Counted from the stretch's first letter, positions 1-9,505 are shown. The stretch: 63,455 bases of DNA from Psychromonas arctica DSM 14288 (GCF_000482725.1 NZ_AXWP01000045.1:8216-71670); one strand, 5' to 3'. A program made the numbers and translations. The notes: generated by a model from the letters alone, not told the origin.

Positions 1-77
1 ATCTCTTGCATAGTTACCACCTCAGTTAAATGAAAGTGGCATGATCTCAGTTATCGATGAAATATTTTAGGTGGGGG

Positions 78-290
78 TTAATTTGCGCTTACGTTGTTAC
101 TATTTTTTGATAGCTTTTCTTTGAGTGTGTTAACTTCAAGCGTTAGCACGTCAACTTGCTGGGTAAGTGAACTGACTTGTTGAGTGAGCACATCAATTGT
201 TTTCACCTGCACACGGGTTATCTCCCAAAGTTGATTGATCAACGTTTGAGCATCTTTGATATTAGTGGCTTGAGGTGCTTTATCATTCAT
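78..290 (-). pseudogene. IS66-family transposase N-terminal remnant
   Basis: A 70-residue reading frame rich in heptad leucines (coiled coil: LTQQVSSLTQQVDVLTLEV) ends in LKEKLSKNSNN followed by a stop and then Pro-Pro-Pro-Lys in the same frame. IS66-family transposases have a coiled N-terminus followed by a K-NSNNSS-x-PPS motif at this point. I read this as the 5' end of such a gene, closed by a nonsense codon. The rest would lie left of the window or is lost. An alternative is a small coiled-coil protein of unknown function. No terminal inverted repeat was recognised. Confidence 0.45.
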
Positions 291-427
291 ACTGCTATGA
301 TAAAGCCTCAAAAGGATCAAGCAACTCGATCCTTGAATGTATTTAAAATAATTTATTTAGGCTGAGTAGTTACAAATTATCTTCATTAAGATTAATCATT
401 TAACAGCACTTCTGCGACACAATAATG

Positions 428-474
428 AACAAAAAATAATGCCATATCTGCCATGTTAAAACTGATATGGCATT
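428..474 (-). terminator. Rho-independent terminator of the beta-glucoside operon
   Basis: The arms at 438-448 and 464-474 (AATGCCATATC / GATATGGCATT) form an 11-bp stem. Read leftward, the stem is followed by a T-rich tract (428-437). It lies about 90 bp downstream of the last GH1 gene. Confidence 0.6.
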
Positions 475-566
475 GTTATAATGCGACTAAAGTGTGTCTC
501 TATTAAAATGTAGTTTTATTAAAATACGCTTTATTAAAAAATGCTTTAAAGCTCTAGTTCAGAGTA

Positions 567-1976
567 TTAAAGCTCTTCTCCGCGATTTTTAATCACACTA
601 TTATACCAATGGAAAGAGGCTTTCTTTTCTCGTTTTAAACCGTTTTTATGGTCTACATAAATGAAACCATATTGTTTTTTATAGCCATTCAACCAACTCA
701 ACAAATCAATGGCAGACCAAGCATAATACCCCTTAATGTGAGCACCACGACTGATCGCTTCTTTTACTGCACTTAAATGCTCTTTGATATAATTAATTCG
801 TGGAATGTCACATACCGTATCTTCTATGATTGGATCTTCATCACCGAGACCATTTTCAGTAATATATAATTTAATTTGCCCATAGTTTTCTTTGAGCATA
901 TCCAGACCATCAATAAACCCTTGCGATGAGATCTCCCAATCCCACTTAGTATACTTTTTATCAGCCATCTTCACCGTACGATAAACCCCATCGTAACTTG
1001 GATTACCAGGTGCACCGGTAGAGTTTTCACGTGTAATAACACGCCCTTCAAGCTGACCTTGAATCTTTTCAATACGCATCGGTTGGTAATAATTCAATCC
1101 CATAAAGTCATTTAAGTGAGCCGCTTTTTTAATGACGGCTAGCTCTTCTGCAGTCCAGTCAGGTAGGTTACCTTCTGCGGTTAACTGCTTAACAACATAC
1201 TCAGGATAATGCCCTAATAGAATAGGATCATAGAACCAGTTTAAGTTAAATTGGTTAGCATGCTCAGTAGCAAACAAGTTTGCTTCTGAGTCATCTACGC
1301 TAAAGGCAGGGCTAAATACATGACTCAATCCAATTTCACCAAATTGATTCAGTTTTTTATATGCAATAACCGTTTTAGCATGGGTATAAAAAACATTATG
1401 TATTGCTTGGAAGTATTTCTTAGGATCATTTTGAATACCCGGTGGGTGTGCGCCCGATAAATAACCTAAGTTACAAAATACAAAGGTTTCGTTAAAAGTA
1501 ATAAAGTTTTTAACGCGATCGCCAAATGCTTCAAAACAAAGTTTTGCAAATACTAAATAAGCTTCACCAGTCTCTCTATTTAACCATGCCCCTTTTTTCT
1601 CTAACGGTAATGGCAAATCCCAGTGGTAAAGTGTTACAAAGGGTACGATCCCATATTTTAAACATTCATCAATAATGTTGTTATAAAAGTCGATGCCTTT
1701 TTGATTTACCTCTCCAGTGCCTTCTGGAAGTATACGCGCCCATGAAATAGAAAAGCGATAAGATTCCAACCCCATTTCAGCCATTAACGCTATATCTTCT
1801 TGATAGCGATTATAATGATCAATCGCCACATCACCATTAGTACCTTCAAAGGTTTTTCCGGGTATTTTAGTGAATTCATCCCAGTTTGTTGGACCTTTAC
1901 CATCTTGATCCCAAGCGCCTTCTATTTGATAAGAAGCGGTCGCGGCACCAAATAAAAAATCATGAGCAAACTTCAT
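567..1976 (-). CDS. GH1 6-phospho-beta-glucosidase (second copy of the operon)
   Basis: This 469-residue glycoside hydrolase family 1 enzyme would hydrolyse phosphorylated beta-glucosides in the cytoplasm after PTS uptake. The acid/base glutamate is in TFNE (E163) and the nucleophile in YITENG (E374). Near the C-terminus SWLNGYKKQY has the S-x6-K-x-Y pattern that binds the 6-phosphate in phospho-glycosidases, rather than the Glu-Trp pattern of plain beta-glucosidases. It is the last gene of a leftward PTS operon, 66 bp after a paralogue. The two copies differ widely, so they probably prefer different aglycones or linkages. The exact substrate cannot be read from sequence. Confidence 0.88.
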   Translation of the reverse strand: MKFAHDFLFGAATASYQIEGAWDQDGKGPTNWDEFTKIPGKTFEGTNGDVAIDHYNRYQEDIALMAEMGLESYRFSISWARILPEGTGEVNQKGIDFYNNIIDECLKYGIVPFVTLYHWDLPLPLEKKGAWLNRETGEAYLVFAKLCFEAFGDRVKNFITFNETFVFCNLGYLSGAHPPGIQNDPKKYFQAIHNVFYTHAKTVIAYKKLNQFGEIGLSHVFSPAFSVDDSEANLFATEHANQFNLNWFYDPILLGHYPEYVVKQLTAEGNLPDWTAEELAVIKKAAHLNDFMGLNYYQPMRIEKIQGQLEGRVITRENSTGAPGNPSYDGVYRTVKMADKKYTKWDWEISSQGFIDGLDMLKENYGQIKLYITENGLGDEDPIIEDTVCDIPRINYIKEHLSAVKEAISRGAHIKGYYAWSAIDLLSWLNGYKKQYGFIYVDHKNGLKREKKASFHWYNSVIKNRGEEL

Positions 1977-2042
1977 TGTAGATCCCTTTTGAATTATAAT
2001 TTTGTGATTAATCGCAGGCTCAACAAAATCGAGCCTGCCTTT

Positions 2043-3449
<1,407 letters not shown>

Positions 3450-3529
3450 TCATTATTTCTACAGCTTAAAATGTGAATGGCTTAGCTAGCTACTCGCTTA
3501 TTATTAGATTCTTACTCGCTTGTTAATCA

Positions 3530-3835
3530 CTATTTAAGCTTTCTATGGATATCAATTAATTCTTCAATTAATTCTCGCGCCAACATGGCTGTCATAATAT
3601 GGTCTTGTGCATGCACCATGATTAAATTTACCGGTACTTTACCCTCACCTTCATCCAATCCGATAAGCTCAGTTTGCACTTTATGTGCACGCTTTGATGC
3701 TTCTGTCGATTGAGCAAGAAAATCGTCGACTACATCCCATTCACCTTTTTTAGCTGACATCAAAGCTTGCATCGCTAAACTTTTTGATTCACCTGCATTG
3801 ATGATTAACTCCATCACAGTCATTTCTAAATCCAT
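3530..3835 (-). CDS. PTS lactose/cellobiose-family IIA component
   Basis: A 101-residue all-helical IIA protein of the Lac/Chb family. It takes phosphate from HPr on the first histidine of the HAQDH motif (H75) and passes it to IIB. LIMVHAQDHIMTAML is the family signature, and the length matches ChbA/LacF-type IIA proteins. It is encoded separately from IIB and IIC, as in chb operons, and sits between IIC (101 bp upstream) and the first 6-phospho-beta-glucosidase. No domain is missing. Confidence 0.93.
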   Translation of the reverse strand: MDLEMTVMELIINAGESKSLAMQALMSAKKGEWDVVDDFLAQSTEASKRAHKVQTELIGLDEGEGKVPVNLIMVHAQDHIMTAMLARELIEELIDIHRKLK

Positions 3836-3936
3836 GTTAAAACTCCACTCTTTACTGAGAAGCTACCTTTAGTAGCTTCTTGTGATTCAGGGTCATTAAT
3901 AATTCTTGGTTAATAGTTATCGGTTAACCATCAGTA

Positions 3937-5241
3937 CTAACTTGCTATCGCTTCTTTAGCTTCAACTTCAGCAGTCTCTTCAGAGATAAGTTGCTTCTCA
4001 TAAATTTTGAAGAATGGGTAGTAAAGCACCATATTGATACCGATAAGAATGAACACTAATATGGCATTATTGATCTGCCAACCAGCCCCCCATGCAGCAC
4101 CGATTGGTGCAGGCGCAGTCCAAGGTACTAATGAAATCGTTTTACCAATTAAATTCCAACTTGCTGCGCAATAAGCGATAGTCGCATTCACCATAGGGAT
4201 ACAAACAAACGGGATAAACATAGTTGGGTTCATCACAAATGGTGTACCAAATATAATCGGTTCATTAATGTTAAATATCGAAGGTACTAAGCTTAATTTA
4301 CCAATCGCTTTTAGGTGAGCTGATTTACTACGTAAATACATCAAGACTAAACCAAATGTTGCCCCAGAGCCGCCCAAGGTCACAAAGAAAGACCAAAATG
4401 ATTCTATAAAAATATGTGGTAACTCCATACCAGCCGCTAATGCTTCTTGGTTTGCACCTAAGTTAGAAAGGAAGAACGGTGCCATAATGCCGCCAACAAT
4501 CGCAGCACCATGAATGCCTGCAAACCAAAGCACGTGTGCAACTAATACCGCTAACAAAATAGCCGGAAGCGTGTCAGATGCAGAGATTAAAGGTTGAAAC
4601 ACTGCCATGATTGCACCTGGGATAATCAAGTTAAATTCATGTTGTACTAATAAATTAATTGGATAAATAGTTAAGATGATAATCAATGCAGGAATTAATA
4701 AATTAAATGACTCACGAATCTTATCTGGCACTTGCTCTGGCATTTTAAAGCCAATGTTTTTTCGATTAAGGAAATAAGCTAATTCTGTCACTAAAATTGA
4801 GATGATAATGGCAGTAAATATCCCTGTACCTCCTAGATATGAGGCAGGAAGTACACCCTCTTCCATCGGTGCAGAAATTAATAAAAACGTCATTAACGCT
4901 AACATACCTATTGATAAACCATCGAGTTTGTAGGTTTTTGCTAAGTTGTAAGCAATACAAGTACAGATATAACAGGACATAATGCCCATCGTCATATGGA
5001 AAGGTGTCATGATTTCACCAAAGTACTGCTTAGATAACCCCAGCCACCATTTGCCAAAGCCAAAAGTGGTTTCCGGTGAAAATGGTGGGAAAGCAAAAAC
5101 GAGTAGGAATGAGCCTACAATCATAAAAGGCATCGCACCAATAAACCCGTCACGGATAGCGCAAATATGTCTTTGAGAAGCAAATTTTCCAGCGATCGGC
5201 GTTAACGTGTTTTCTAAAAATTCAAAAAATTTGTTAGACAT
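3937..5241 (-). CDS. PTS lactose/cellobiose-family IIC permease
   Basis: A 434-residue polytopic inner-membrane protein with about ten hydrophobic segments. It translocates the beta-glucoside while it is phosphorylated by IIB. Family features include the N-terminal segment LTPIAGKFASQRHICAIRDG and the later NEPIIFGTPFVMNP motif, which carries the conserved Asn-Glu-Pro of the EIIC sugar site. It follows the IIB gene by 13 bp. The start at 5241 gives the normal N-terminus. Substrate is probably cellobiose or a related beta-glucoside, judged from the two linked phospho-beta-glucosidases. Confidence 0.92.
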   Translation of the reverse strand: MSNKFFEFLENTLTPIAGKFASQRHICAIRDGFIGAMPFMIVGSFLLVFAFPPFSPETTFGFGKWWLGLSKQYFGEIMTPFHMTMGIMSCYICTCIAYNLAKTYKLDGLSIGMLALMTFLLISAPMEEGVLPASYLGGTGIFTAIIISILVTELAYFLNRKNIGFKMPEQVPDKIRESFNLLIPALIIILTIYPINLLVQHEFNLIIPGAIMAVFQPLISASDTLPAILLAVLVAHVLWFAGIHGAAIVGGIMAPFFLSNLGANQEALAAGMELPHIFIESFWSFFVTLGGSGATFGLVLMYLRSKSAHLKAIGKLSLVPSIFNINEPIIFGTPFVMNPTMFIPFVCIPMVNATIAYCAASWNLIGKTISLVPWTAPAPIGAAWGAGWQINNAILVFILIGINMVLYYPFFKIYEKQLISEETAEVEAKEAIAS

Positions 5242-5254
5242 CTGATAGCCCTCT

Positions 5255-5560
5255 TTAGTTAATCATCGCTAATGCGTCAGCTAAGATTTTTTCACCTTTC
5301 ATCATGCCATAATCCATTTGATTAATTACCGCAATCGGCTTACCTGCTTGATCAGCCTTAACCTTAAAATCATTTAATTTATATTTAATTTGAGGGCCCA
5401 ATAAAAAACAATCGTATTCCGTTACATGTGAATCAAACTCTTCTAAACCAACAGCATCAATTTGGACTGCAATGCCTTTGTTAGTAGCAGACTCACGCAT
5501 TTTTTTAACAACCATACTGGTTGACATACCAGCAGCACAGCAAAGTAGAATTTTAGTCAT
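5255..5560 (-). CDS. PTS lactose/cellobiose-family IIB component
   Basis: A 101-residue cytoplasmic IIB protein. The phosphorylated cysteine is in the loop CAAGMSTSMVV (C8), matching C10 of ChbB. The small Rossmann-like fold is otherwise complete (LLGPQIKYK, then AVINQMDYGMMKGEKIL). It is the first gene of the IIB-IIC-IIA-GH1-GH1 operon, with the operator cluster at 5626-5665 about 65 bp upstream. No transcription-regulator gene is next to the operon in this window, so the LacI-type repressor is presumably encoded elsewhere. Confidence 0.93.
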   Translation of the reverse strand: MTKILLCCAAGMSTSMVVKKMRESATNKGIAVQIDAVGLEEFDSHVTEYDCFLLGPQIKYKLNDFKVKADQAGKPIAVINQMDYGMMKGEKILADALAMIN

Positions 5561-5625
5561 AATATTTACCTTTAGTTGAATGTTTATTTTAAGAATTAGT
5601 TATCATGTTTATGCTCACAACTTAA

Positions 5626-5665
5626 TGTAACCGGTTACAGAAACCGATTACAGTAAGCGGTTACA
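5626..5665. promoter_or_regulatory. Three consecutive LacI-type operators upstream of the PTS operon
   Basis: TGTAACCGGTTACA at 5626-5639 is a perfect 14-bp palindrome of the LacI/GalR type (central CpG). Two imperfect copies follow at exactly 13-bp steps: 5639-5652 (11 of 14 matching) and 5652-5665 (12 of 14). They lie about 65-105 bp upstream of the IIB start, where a repressor would block initiation. That these sites control the PTS operon is inference from position. Confidence 0.7.
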
Positions 5666-5934
5666 TTTTTGTGACTAAGTTCGTTTTATTTTAAGTAATT
5701 ATTTATTTTTTAGTAATTTGTGGATTTTTAGAAGATCTATCACAGAATAATGGACAAGGTATGTGCTTGTTTCCCACCACAAGCAATGTCGATTTGTAGT
5801 TCTCACTCTTTCGACTGTTTTTTTAGTGTTTAGAAAAATGGCGTTAGCTATTAAATGTAAAATAATATTTGATAGAAAGCGCCTAAAACGATCCGACAGT
5901 AGACAGTCAAACTTGAATGGCACTGTTAATCATT

Positions 5935-5970
5935 AAAAACCCTCAACCTATATATGATTGAGGATTTTTT
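5935..5970. terminator. Bidirectional terminator-like hairpin
   Basis: CCTCAA/TTGAGG arms at 5941-5963 are flanked by an A-tract on the left and a T-tract on the right, so it could act in both directions. It has no intact gene immediately on either side. It lies on the chromosomal side of the island junction. Confidence 0.55.
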
Positions 5971-6098
5971 ATTGATGCTTAATTTGAATTAAGCAGCATG
6001 ACCAATATTTTATGAAGCCCAACAATAATTGAATAAATAATAAAATTATTTTTCCTGCTTAACACGTTAATAATACAAATAATATTTGTATTTTACAC

Positions 6099-6124
6099 AA
6101 AAAAAGCCCCGATATACGGGGCTT
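6099..6124 (-). terminator. Leftward terminator, probably the original yicC terminator
   Basis: AGCCCC/GGGGCT arms (6105-6123) with a seven-base A-run on the left form a Rho-independent terminator for leftward transcription. The nearest leftward-pointing coding remnant to its right is the yicC 3'-end copy at 6164-6182. I infer it once ended yicC, which now lies 17.7 kb away because an island inserted between them. Confidence 0.7.
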
Positions 6125-6163
6125 CATGAGAGTTAATGAACAATTAGAAACTAGCTAAAACAC

Positions 6164-6182
6164 TATTCTATATTTTGTACCT
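6164..6182 (-). repeat. attL: Left attachment site (copy of the yicC 3' end)
   Basis: TATTCTATATTTTGTACCT matches 23885-23903 at 17 of 19 positions. On the minus strand both copies encode Val-Gln-Asn-Ile-Glu-stop in the yicC frame. The two differences within the shared stretch are synonymous (CAA/CAG, ATA/ATT), and the stop codons also differ (TAG here, TAA at yicC). This marks the left edge of the integrated island. Confidence 0.85.
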
Positions 6183-6253
6183 TAACGTTGATTATAATAA
6201 TTAATTCATTTTAAATCATATGTTTGTGGCTGTGTTTTATTTAATTTATATTT

Positions 6254-6274
6254 TTAACCACCGATTTAACCACC
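6254..6274. promoter_or_regulatory. Candidate integrase arm-type sites, left end
   Basis: TTAACCACC occurs twice (6254-6262 and 6266-6274), 12 bp apart. The same nonamer is repeated as an inverted pair beside the integrase at 23768-23792. Matching motifs inside both ends of an island fit arm binding sites of the integrase. Confidence 0.5.
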
Positions 6275-6312
6275 ATTGATTATCCAGCTATCCATTTTGG
6301 TTATTCCTTGGT

Positions 6313-6367
6313 GTTCACATATTGTGAACTAAGCTTGGTTTAGGTATAGTGTTCACATATAGTGAAC
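6313..6367 (+). promoter_or_regulatory. higBA promoter with two HigA-type operators
   Basis: Two 17-bp near-identical palindromes, GTTCACATATTGTGAAC (6313-6329) and GTTCACATATAGTGAAC (6351-6367), flank the core promoter. A candidate -35 TTGTGA (6322-6327) lies inside the first, and TATAGT (6345-6350), 17 bp later, lies just before the second. The higB ATG follows 14 bp after the second operator. This fits antitoxin autorepression. Confidence 0.7.
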
Positions 6368-6381
6368 AAACTGGATAGTAC

Positions 6382-6699
6382 ATGCACGTTATAAGTAAGC
6401 AACCTTTTGAAAATGCGAAAAAACTCTATCCAAACGATTCCGATGCACTAGATGCAACGTACAAGGTGTTAAAAGAGAGTAAGGCAAAAAGCCCAGATGA
6501 GCTACGAAAAGTCTTTCCGTCACTAGACAACTTTAAATACGTTGATAAGTGGTGGGTGATTGATATTGGCGGTAACAACTTAAGGCTTATTGCATTTATC
6601 GAATTTGTTGGAGGTCGATGCTTCATTAAGAACATTGTCAGCCATGCCGAGTACGACCGTATTACAAAGCAATACCGTGAAAAGAAACTGAAGAGGTAA
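6382..6699 (+). CDS. higB: HigB-family mRNA interferase toxin
   Basis: A 105-residue RelE-superfamily toxin that cuts mRNA on the ribosome. The sequence FPSLDNFKYVDKWWVIDIGGNNLRLIA closely follows the HigB family pattern (FPSLDNFKY-DK, then GGN-LR). The C-terminal HAEYDRIT-Q helix is also typical. It precedes its antitoxin by 4 bp, in the toxin-first order that is the hallmark of higBA. The paired palindromes upstream indicate autoregulation. It is the first gene inside the left end of the yicC island, where it may stabilise the element. Confidence 0.9.
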   Translation: MHVISKQPFENAKKLYPNDSDALDATYKVLKESKAKSPDELRKVFPSLDNFKYVDKWWVIDIGGNNLRLIAFIEFVGGRCFIKNIVSHAEYDRITKQYREKKLKR

Positions 6700-6703
6700 C
6701 ACT

Positions 6704-7126
6704 ATGTTAGATATCGCTGTGTTAGACAAAGCCGCTAATCAACTGAACCAAGTTATGCCTTGGGTGAGTGGTATCTCTTCGCCTGAGCAATATCAAGAGC
6801 TGATTGCCACGATGGAAGTACTTGTCGAAGATTATGACGCTCATCAGCCAGTGATCGACTTGATGTTTCCGGTGATTGAGAGGTATGAAGAAGAAGCTGA
6901 GCAGTTTAGTGAGTTTAATCAAGCTATTGATAAGCTTGAGCCAGGAATCGCCATGCTAAGAGTTGTCATCGATCAGCACCAACTGACGTTAAGTGATTTC
7001 AAAGAAGAGATAGGTGCCAAATCGACGGTATCGATGATCTTAAGCGGGAAGCGCGCTCTAACGCTCAACCATATTAAGGCACTATCAGCGCGTTTTGGGG
7101 TGCCAGCTTCGTTGTTTATCGGCTAG
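6704..7126 (+). CDS. higA: HigA-family antitoxin with C-terminal HTH
   Basis: A 140-residue antitoxin with an XRE-type helix-turn-helix in its C-terminal half (LTLSDFKEEIGAKSTVSMILSGKRALTLNHIKALSARFGV). The N-terminal half is acidic and helical, as expected for toxin binding. Length and architecture match the E. coli HigA form. It starts 4 bp after higB. It should neutralise HigB and repress the promoter through the two 17-bp palindromes. It has no C-terminal extension of the sort used by chaperone-addicted HigA proteins, so it need not depend on the SecB-like protein farther along the island. Confidence 0.9.
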   Translation: MLDIAVLDKAANQLNQVMPWVSGISSPEQYQELIATMEVLVEDYDAHQPVIDLMFPVIERYEEEAEQFSEFNQAIDKLEPGIAMLRVVIDQHQLTLSDFKEEIGAKSTVSMILSGKRALTLNHIKALSARFGVPASLFIG

Positions 7127-7148
7127 TGGTAGTTTTGGCTATCGTTAA

Positions 7149-7207
7149 TAAAAACCGAGATACTCATTCTAATAGCGTAGCTCTTATTAGTGGTTTCTCG
7201 GTTTTTG
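7149..7207. terminator. Long hairpin terminator after higBA
   Basis: Outer arms AAAAACCGAGA / TCTCGGTTTTT and an inner CTAATA/TATTAG stem form a nested hairpin ending in a T-run on the plus strand and, symmetrically, an A-run on the left. It could end higBA transcription and insulate hipBA. Confidence 0.6.
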
Positions 7208-7356
7208 TCAAAGCACGAAGTGACAACAATACGCCAAAAGTTAAGGTGCGGTTACTTGCTAAATCCCCGATTTTTTAAGAACTTCATTGAGATGACCGAT
7301 TTATACCTATGCATTAAATGGACATATCAGTGGCTATTTTTCACTTAGTGTAACTA

Positions 7357-7380
7357 TAATGGATATTATTGTATCCATTA
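7357..7380 (+). promoter_or_regulatory. HipB-type operator overlapping the hipBA promoter
   Basis: TAATGGATA-6 bp-TATCCATTA is a perfect 9-bp inverted repeat. Its left arm overlaps a TATAAT (7355-7360) that can serve as -10 element, and the hipB ATG is 10 bp downstream. It holds the same GGATA/TATCC half-sites as E. coli HipB operators, but in the opposite order. Confidence 0.6.
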
Positions 7381-7389
7381 AGGCTGCGC

Positions 7390-7680
7390 ATGAACTTTTC
7401 ACTTTTAGATGATACCGATGTAAGCCAAGCTTTTGCTATTCATCTGCGGGGTTTACGCAAACAAGCGAAGCTATCGCGAGAGGCGCTAGCCCAGCGTAGT
7501 TGTGTACCTGCTTCGACCATAAAAAAGTTTGAACTTACCGGACAAATATCATTTCGTCAGCTGCTGCTTTTGTGGCAGTCGCTGGATTCACTAGACAGGC
7601 TTTATCAACTGACACAAACAACGGCTGACCGTACCGCTTTACCGACCAGTATAGAAGAGGTGCTTAAAGATGAGTTTTAA
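7390..7680 (+). CDS. hipB: HipB-like antitoxin, XRE family
   Basis: A 96-residue helix-turn-helix protein (AIHLRGLRKQAKLSREALAQRSCVPASTIKKFELTG). It pairs with the HipA kinase gene that overlaps its 3' end by 11 bp. I chose ATG 7390 over the upstream TTG 7369 because the TTG lies inside the palindromic operator. The protein should bind the operator at 7357-7380 and neutralise HipA. The C-terminus is short and acidic (EEVLKDEF), as is common for HipB proteins. Confidence 0.85.
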   Translation: MNFSLLDDTDVSQAFAIHLRGLRKQAKLSREALAQRSCVPASTIKKFELTGQISFRQLLLLWQSLDSLDRLYQLTQTTADRTALPTSIEEVLKDEF

Positions 7681-8980
7681 ATCCATTCAAAAGTTGAATG
7701 TGGAGCGCACTCTCACAACAGGCGAAACTGTATCTGTGGGTATATTGGCGCAAAACCGTCAGGGTGTTTTCTTTCAGTACGATGAAAGTTATCTAAGCAC
7801 GTTTGGCAATTTATCCCCTTTTACTCTTGAAGGAGATGTGCGATTACAGCAAGCACCGAAAGGGCCACACCAAGGCATTCACGGCGTTTTTGGCGATAGT
7901 CTTCCCGATGGTTGGGGTTTGCTGTTGCAAGATCGAGTATTCCGCCAACAAGGTATTTTGCCAGCACAAGTAACAGCAATGGACAGGTTGGCTTTTGTCG
8001 GTCAGCAAGGAATGGGGGCATTGTCTTTTACACCTGTATCAGAGCTATCATTAGAAAATCGTTCAGATATTGATTTGGAAACACTTGGTCTTGAAGCCCA
8101 AACCTTGTTCGACCAGTCCCTCTCTGATGAGTTAGACGGTAGCACTCAGCAAGTGTTAGCAACCTTGGTAGCCGTAGGTAGCTCCGGCGGTGCTCGACCT
8201 AAAGCGCAAATTTATATGCCTGCTGGCGACGCGACGCAATGCCGCACCTATGCACAGCCTGGCGATGAAGCATGGTTAGTTAAGTTTACTTCGAAGAACT
8301 TAGCATTGGGCCACGAAGAAGGTTTGTGTGAAGCGGTCTATTTAGAAATGGCTGAATTCGCAAAATGTCAGCCACCGATGTGGCAGTTAATTGAAGCTCC
8401 TACAAGTAGCGGTGCTAAAGCATGGCTTGCGTTAAAGCGTTTTGACTATTTACCCGCGAAGGAGAAGGCTGGACGCTTACATATGCACAGTGCTTGCGGC
8501 TTATTGGATGCAGACTTCCGAAGCCCTAGCTTAGATTACAGCGATCTGATTAAGGCCAGTCGTCAATTGTGTAAGTCACCCGCTGCTGGGCAACTTCAAT
8601 TTCGTCGCGCAATGTTTAACTTATTTTCCGCGAACCAAGACGATCACAGTAAAAACTGGGGCTTTTTACAAGCCGATGATGGTAGTTGGCAACTCGCACC
8701 ATTTTACGATGTAACGTTTAGCCCTCACCCTTTTAACGAGCATGCGACTGCCTTTGCCGGATACGGAAAAGCGCCACCACTCAAAGTGATGCAAAAGTTG
8801 GCTGCTAGTGCAGGCTTTACTAATTGGAAGAAAGCACAGCAATGCATTAAAGAGGTAGTGGATGCCATTAGTCAGTTTAGGGCGCTTGCTGAGGAGCATG
8901 GGGTGAGTAAGACCACTGTGTTAGCAATAGAAAAAACACTCGCAGAGCGCAAGCAAGAGAACGCAGCGCTACTTATCTAG
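7670..8980 (+). CDS. hipA: HipA-family serine/threonine kinase toxin
   Basis: A 436-residue kinase toxin. The N-terminal subdomain (about 1-125) is followed by a Gly/Ser-rich ATP loop, SSGGARPKAQ (171-180), which holds the serine that undergoes autophosphorylation in HipA. The catalytic loop NQDDHSKN (322-329) and metal-binding D347 in PFYDVTFS are intact. Characterised HipA proteins phosphorylate an aminoacyl-tRNA synthetase (GltX in E. coli) and cause dormancy. The target here is unknown. The ATG overlaps the end of hipB (ATGAGTTTTAA), indicating translational coupling. Confidence 0.9.
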   Translation: MSFKSIQKLNVERTLTTGETVSVGILAQNRQGVFFQYDESYLSTFGNLSPFTLEGDVRLQQAPKGPHQGIHGVFGDSLPDGWGLLLQDRVFRQQGILPAQVTAMDRLAFVGQQGMGALSFTPVSELSLENRSDIDLETLGLEAQTLFDQSLSDELDGSTQQVLATLVAVGSSGGARPKAQIYMPAGDATQCRTYAQPGDEAWLVKFTSKNLALGHEEGLCEAVYLEMAEFAKCQPPMWQLIEAPTSSGAKAWLALKRFDYLPAKEKAGRLHMHSACGLLDADFRSPSLDYSDLIKASRQLCKSPAAGQLQFRRAMFNLFSANQDDHSKNWGFLQADDGSWQLAPFYDVTFSPHPFNEHATAFAGYGKAPPLKVMQKLAASAGFTNWKKAQQCIKEVVDAISQFRALAEEHGVSKTTVLAIEKTLAERKQENAALLI

Positions 8981-9045
8981 CCAGTAAACTAAATAAACAC
9001 AGATATATTTCATTTCCCTGGTTCAACTTATAATCAGGAAAAACT

Positions 9046-9255
9046 ATGGAAATCATGCAATATCAAAATGAACGCTTTCTTCGTTTGAATGAAGTAATTA
9101 GCATAACAAGCCTGTGTAAAAGCAGTATCTATAACCTTATAAAATCGGGTAACTTCCCGAATAACATAACTGTTATGGGTAAGCGTAAGGCCTGGGTAGA
9201 AAGTGAAGTTCAAAACTGGTTACTGGCAAGAATAAACGAATCCCGCCAGTGCTAA
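9046..9255 (+). CDS. AlpA-like MerR-superfamily regulator or excisionase (copy 1)
   Basis: A 69-residue winged-helix protein of the AlpA family (RLNEVISITSLCKSSIYNLIKSGNFPNN, then GKRKAWVESEVQNWL). Such proteins act in islands and satellites as excision factors or activators of integrase and replication genes. The ATG has AGGA 6 bp upstream, and a strong terminator follows at 9269. A paralogue with most residues shared lies at 17606-17788 in the same island. It is followed by the replication-like module (9484-12152), which suggests it controls that module. Confidence 0.85.
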   Translation: MEIMQYQNERFLRLNEVISITSLCKSSIYNLIKSGNFPNNITVMGKRKAWVESEVQNWLLARINESRQC

Positions 9256-9268
9256 AATCAAGTTATGT

Positions 9269-9308
9269 CGCTACCAAAAAGTAAATGTTGGTAGCGCCTA
9301 TTTTTTGT
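9269..9308 (+). terminator. Rho-independent terminator after the first AlpA gene
   Basis: A perfect 9-bp stem CGCTACCAA/TTGGTAGCG (9269-9277 with 9288-9296) is followed by a T-rich tract. Confidence 0.75.
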
Positions 9309-9452
9309 TTTTAATAAAATATTGTGCTGGTTATATATTTTTATTAGCTATTTTAAAAGAGATCATCTCTAAGTGAATATTTAACAAGCGATTGATTTTT
9401 ATCCGCTCAATAGTTCCCCTTTAAGTCTCATCCTTAATTTAGTTCCAAAAGT

Positions 9453-9505
9453 AAAGCTTACAGGCCAAGTTAATTTATGCACTTTATTGGCTTGTTGTAA
9501 GCTTT
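9453..9505 (-). terminator. Possible hairpin at the 3' end of the 9484-10041 gene
   Basis: AAAGCTTACA (9453-9462) pairs with TGTAAGCTTT (9495-9504), and CCAA pairs with TTGG further in. The hairpin includes the last codons of the leftward gene. The trailing T-content is modest, so termination is uncertain. Confidence 0.35.

Noticed and set aside
1-11. Possible leftward ATG with GAGGTGG upstream at the very left edge
   Set aside because: Only three codons lie in the window; nothing can be said about the product.
5699-5923. Leftward 74-codon frame with basic and hydrophobic stretches between the PTS operators and the terminator
   Set aside because: No recognisable family or ribosome-binding site. 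It may be a transposase tail, but nothing supports a named family.
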